Part shown: one piece after another, positions 4,396 to 5,379 of the stretch
Numbering within the stretch: the stretch's first letter is position 1
How the letters are laid out: each line of letters opens with the position of its first letter
Assembly (NCBI GenBank): GCA_016297535.1
Contig: JAEDGL010000161.1
Location: 1-5,379, forward strand
Length of the DNA stretch: 5,379 nucleotides
Direction of reading: 5' to 3'
From: Clostridia bacterium
GTDB taxonomy: Bacteria; Bacillota; Clostridia; Christensenellales; Aristaeellaceae
Program-made: the position numbers and the translations under genes
Notes under the pieces: model-generated
Seen by the model: only the letters and a program-made list of their open reading frames with translations
What the model was told of the DNA's origin: nothing
The model's database searches: none

Positions 4396-4824
4396 TCAGG
4401 CCGGGTTGACCTGAAAGCTGATTTCGTATTTGGTTCCATGGGAAAAGAGAACGGCGTTTTCCAGCTCGATTTTGAGGATGATGGTGTTTTCATCCTCAAA
4501 ATTGTTATGCCCGTTATCAATCCAGGAGGCAAACACCTCGCGCAGTCTGGCGGCAAGGGCGCGGTTTTCCTCGCGGCCGAAATAGCCAAGGCTGCGGGCC
4601 TTGCCCGTGGCGGTAAACCATTCGGCGCAGACGGATACGTTGGGGTTTTGGGCAATCTGCCGCATTTTGTTGGAAAGCGCATAGGTGATTACGAAAAAAG
4701 CCCCGTCTTCGTAATACGCGTTCACATACCGGATGGCCGGGTAATCGCTGTTGATGGTGCCCAGCGCAAGCAGGGTATCCTGACCGAAGCGCTCCTTCAT
4801 CAGGTTCAATCCATCCCGGTTCAT
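4396..4824 (-). CDS. Pyridoxamine 5'-phosphate oxidase-like split-barrel flavoprotein
   Basis: The 142-residue protein resembles the small FMN-binding split-barrel proteins of the pyridoxamine-phosphate-oxidase superfamily. Visible signs are the N-terminal helix and strand DTLLALGTINSDYPAIRYVN (16-35), a second strand pair GAFFVIT (41-47), the NKMRQIAQNPNVSVCAEW segment (52-69), which is the usual K-x(3-4)-I-x-x-NP-x-V region, and a final IILKIELENAVLFS strand pair. Arg32 and Lys53 are candidate FMN phosphate contacts. The start is taken at 4822-4824 because AGGAGG lies seven bases upstream; an in-frame extension to 4851 runs into the upstream gene and has no such site. It lies 13 bp downstream of the HTH-split-barrel gene and is surely co-transcribed with it. 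The substrate is unknown; family members include flavin, F420 and haem-binding proteins, and this one is unlikely to be true PdxH. Confidence 0.85.
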   Translation of the reverse strand: MNRDGLNLMKERFGQDTLLALGTINSDYPAIRYVNAYYEDGAFFVITYALSNKMRQIAQNPNVSVCAEWFTATGKARSLGYFGREENRALAARLREVFASWIDNGHNNFEDENTIILKIELENAVLFSHGTKYEISFQVNPA

Positions 4825-4837
4825 GATGATTCCTCCT

Positions 4838-5379
4838 TTATTCGATCTCAATGGATGAGATGGCTATTCTCAGTGCGGCAAAATACACTTCATTTTCCGC
4901 GTTGTAGCGTTGCTTGAGCATGGGAAACTGGCGCAGCATCGCCTGAATGATTTCCAGAGAGGTTTCCTCAAACGCGTCTCCCGACAGGCGGATCCACCTT
5001 CTGGTATGAAGGTTGTAGCTTGCAATGCTGATGGAGGGGTTGGCCATTACCTCGGCATAGAGTTTTTTTCTGCGGTCGGTTCCCAGATACAGCGTTTTGC
5101 CGTCGCAGTAGATCATGCCCATGGGCCGCTGATTGGGCCTGTTTTCCGCCGCCGTTGCCAGAAAGAAGGTTCCGCACTCCCGCACAAAGCGGTAGGCCTC
5201 CTCCACCGAGGGGGCGGGCTTTTCGCACGGGACTTCCTCCTCCCGGTCGTTCAGGAGAAAATCGATGCTGCAATCCAGAATCCGGCCAAGCTGGAGCAGC
5301 TTTTCGGTGCCCGGAAAGGCAAGGTTGATCTCCCACCTGGACACGGATTGTCTGGAAACCTCCATCATCTCCGCCAGCT
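4838..5379 (-). CDS. XRE-type HTH fused to a split-barrel flavin-binding domain (partial)
   Basis: The gene runs off the right edge, so the N terminus is missing; 179 residues are visible. The first part is the second half of an XRE/Cro-type DNA-binding domain: LAEMMEVSRQSVSRWE (1-16) is the turn and recognition helix, followed by TEKLLQLGRILDCSIDFLLN (24-43), the usual closing helices. A charged linker leads to a pyridoxamine-oxidase-like split barrel (about 57-179) with GTFFLATAAENRPNQRPMG (69-87), TLYLGTDRRKKLYAEVMANP (95-114) and ISIASYN (116-122). The protein is therefore a candidate ligand- or redox-responsive regulator using a flavin-type barrel as sensor. It sits directly upstream of the stand-alone split-barrel gene. 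Only about one helix pair of the HTH should be missing. The DNA target and ligand are unknown. Confidence 0.85.
   Translation of the reverse strand, partial: LAEMMEVSRQSVSRWEINLAFPGTEKLLQLGRILDCSIDFLLNDREEEVPCEKPAPSVEEAYRFVRECGTFFLATAAENRPNQRPMGMIYCDGKTLYLGTDRRKKLYAEVMANPSISIASYNLHTRRWIRLSGDAFEETSLEIIQAMLRQFPMLKQRYNAENEVYFAALRIAISSIEIE

Noticed and set aside
4107..4414. Short plus-strand open frames across the hairpin region
   Set aside because: They run through the palindromes and terminators, overlap the VanX-family 3' end in another frame and have no ribosome binding site; the repeats themselves create the open frames.

Overview
The window is GC-rich bacterial DNA. Its AGGAGG-type ribosome binding sites, tight gene packing and gene families (M55 D-aminopeptidase, cytoplasmic NlpC/P60 endopeptidase, VanX-type dipeptidase, HTH-split-barrel flavoprotein) suggest a Gram-positive Clostridia-type bacterium (Oscillospiraceae/Christensenellales-like, probably from the gut). 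This placement is inference from style and gene content. I see no phylogenetic marker, tRNA, rRNA, transposase or CRISPR array.

Layout. Positions 1-79 hold a repeat/terminator region. Positions 80-1729 (minus strand) are a two-gene operon: a YkfC/dipeptidyl-peptidase-VI-like NlpC/P60 endopeptidase, then an M55 D-aminopeptidase (DppA family). A 169-bp divergent regulatory region (1730-1898) separates it from a plus-strand three-gene operon (1899-4147). That operon encodes an uncharacterised aldo/keto-reductase-like TIM-barrel protein, a hydroxypyruvate-isomerase-like sugar isomerase/epimerase, and a VanX-type D-Ala-D-Ala dipeptidase. The first two plus-strand genes abut with no gap, and the second and third overlap by 4 nt. 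A 248-bp gene-free stretch (4148-4395) is packed with hairpins and looks like a MITE-type palindromic repeat element. From 4396 to the right edge (minus strand) lie two flavin split-barrel (pyridoxamine-phosphate-oxidase-like) genes. The upstream one is fused to an XRE-type helix-turn-helix and runs off the window.

How it may work together. The two divergent operons supply three peptidases specialised for peptidoglycan stem peptides: gamma-D-Glu-diamino-acid cleavage (NlpC/P60), D-amino-acid-peptide cleavage (M55) and D-Ala-D-Ala cleavage (VanX family). None of the three shows a signal peptide, so they probably recycle imported muropeptides in the cytoplasm. No vanH, vanA or vanRS is present, so nothing here suggests glycopeptide resistance. 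The two TIM-barrel proteins co-transcribed with the dipeptidase have no obvious role in peptide salvage and are the least explained part of the locus.

The most notable non-coding structure is a perfect 55-bp inverted repeat (1-55 and 4183-4237). It lies just past the 3' end of both divergent operons, in the same orientation relative to each, so it brackets the whole peptide-salvage segment.
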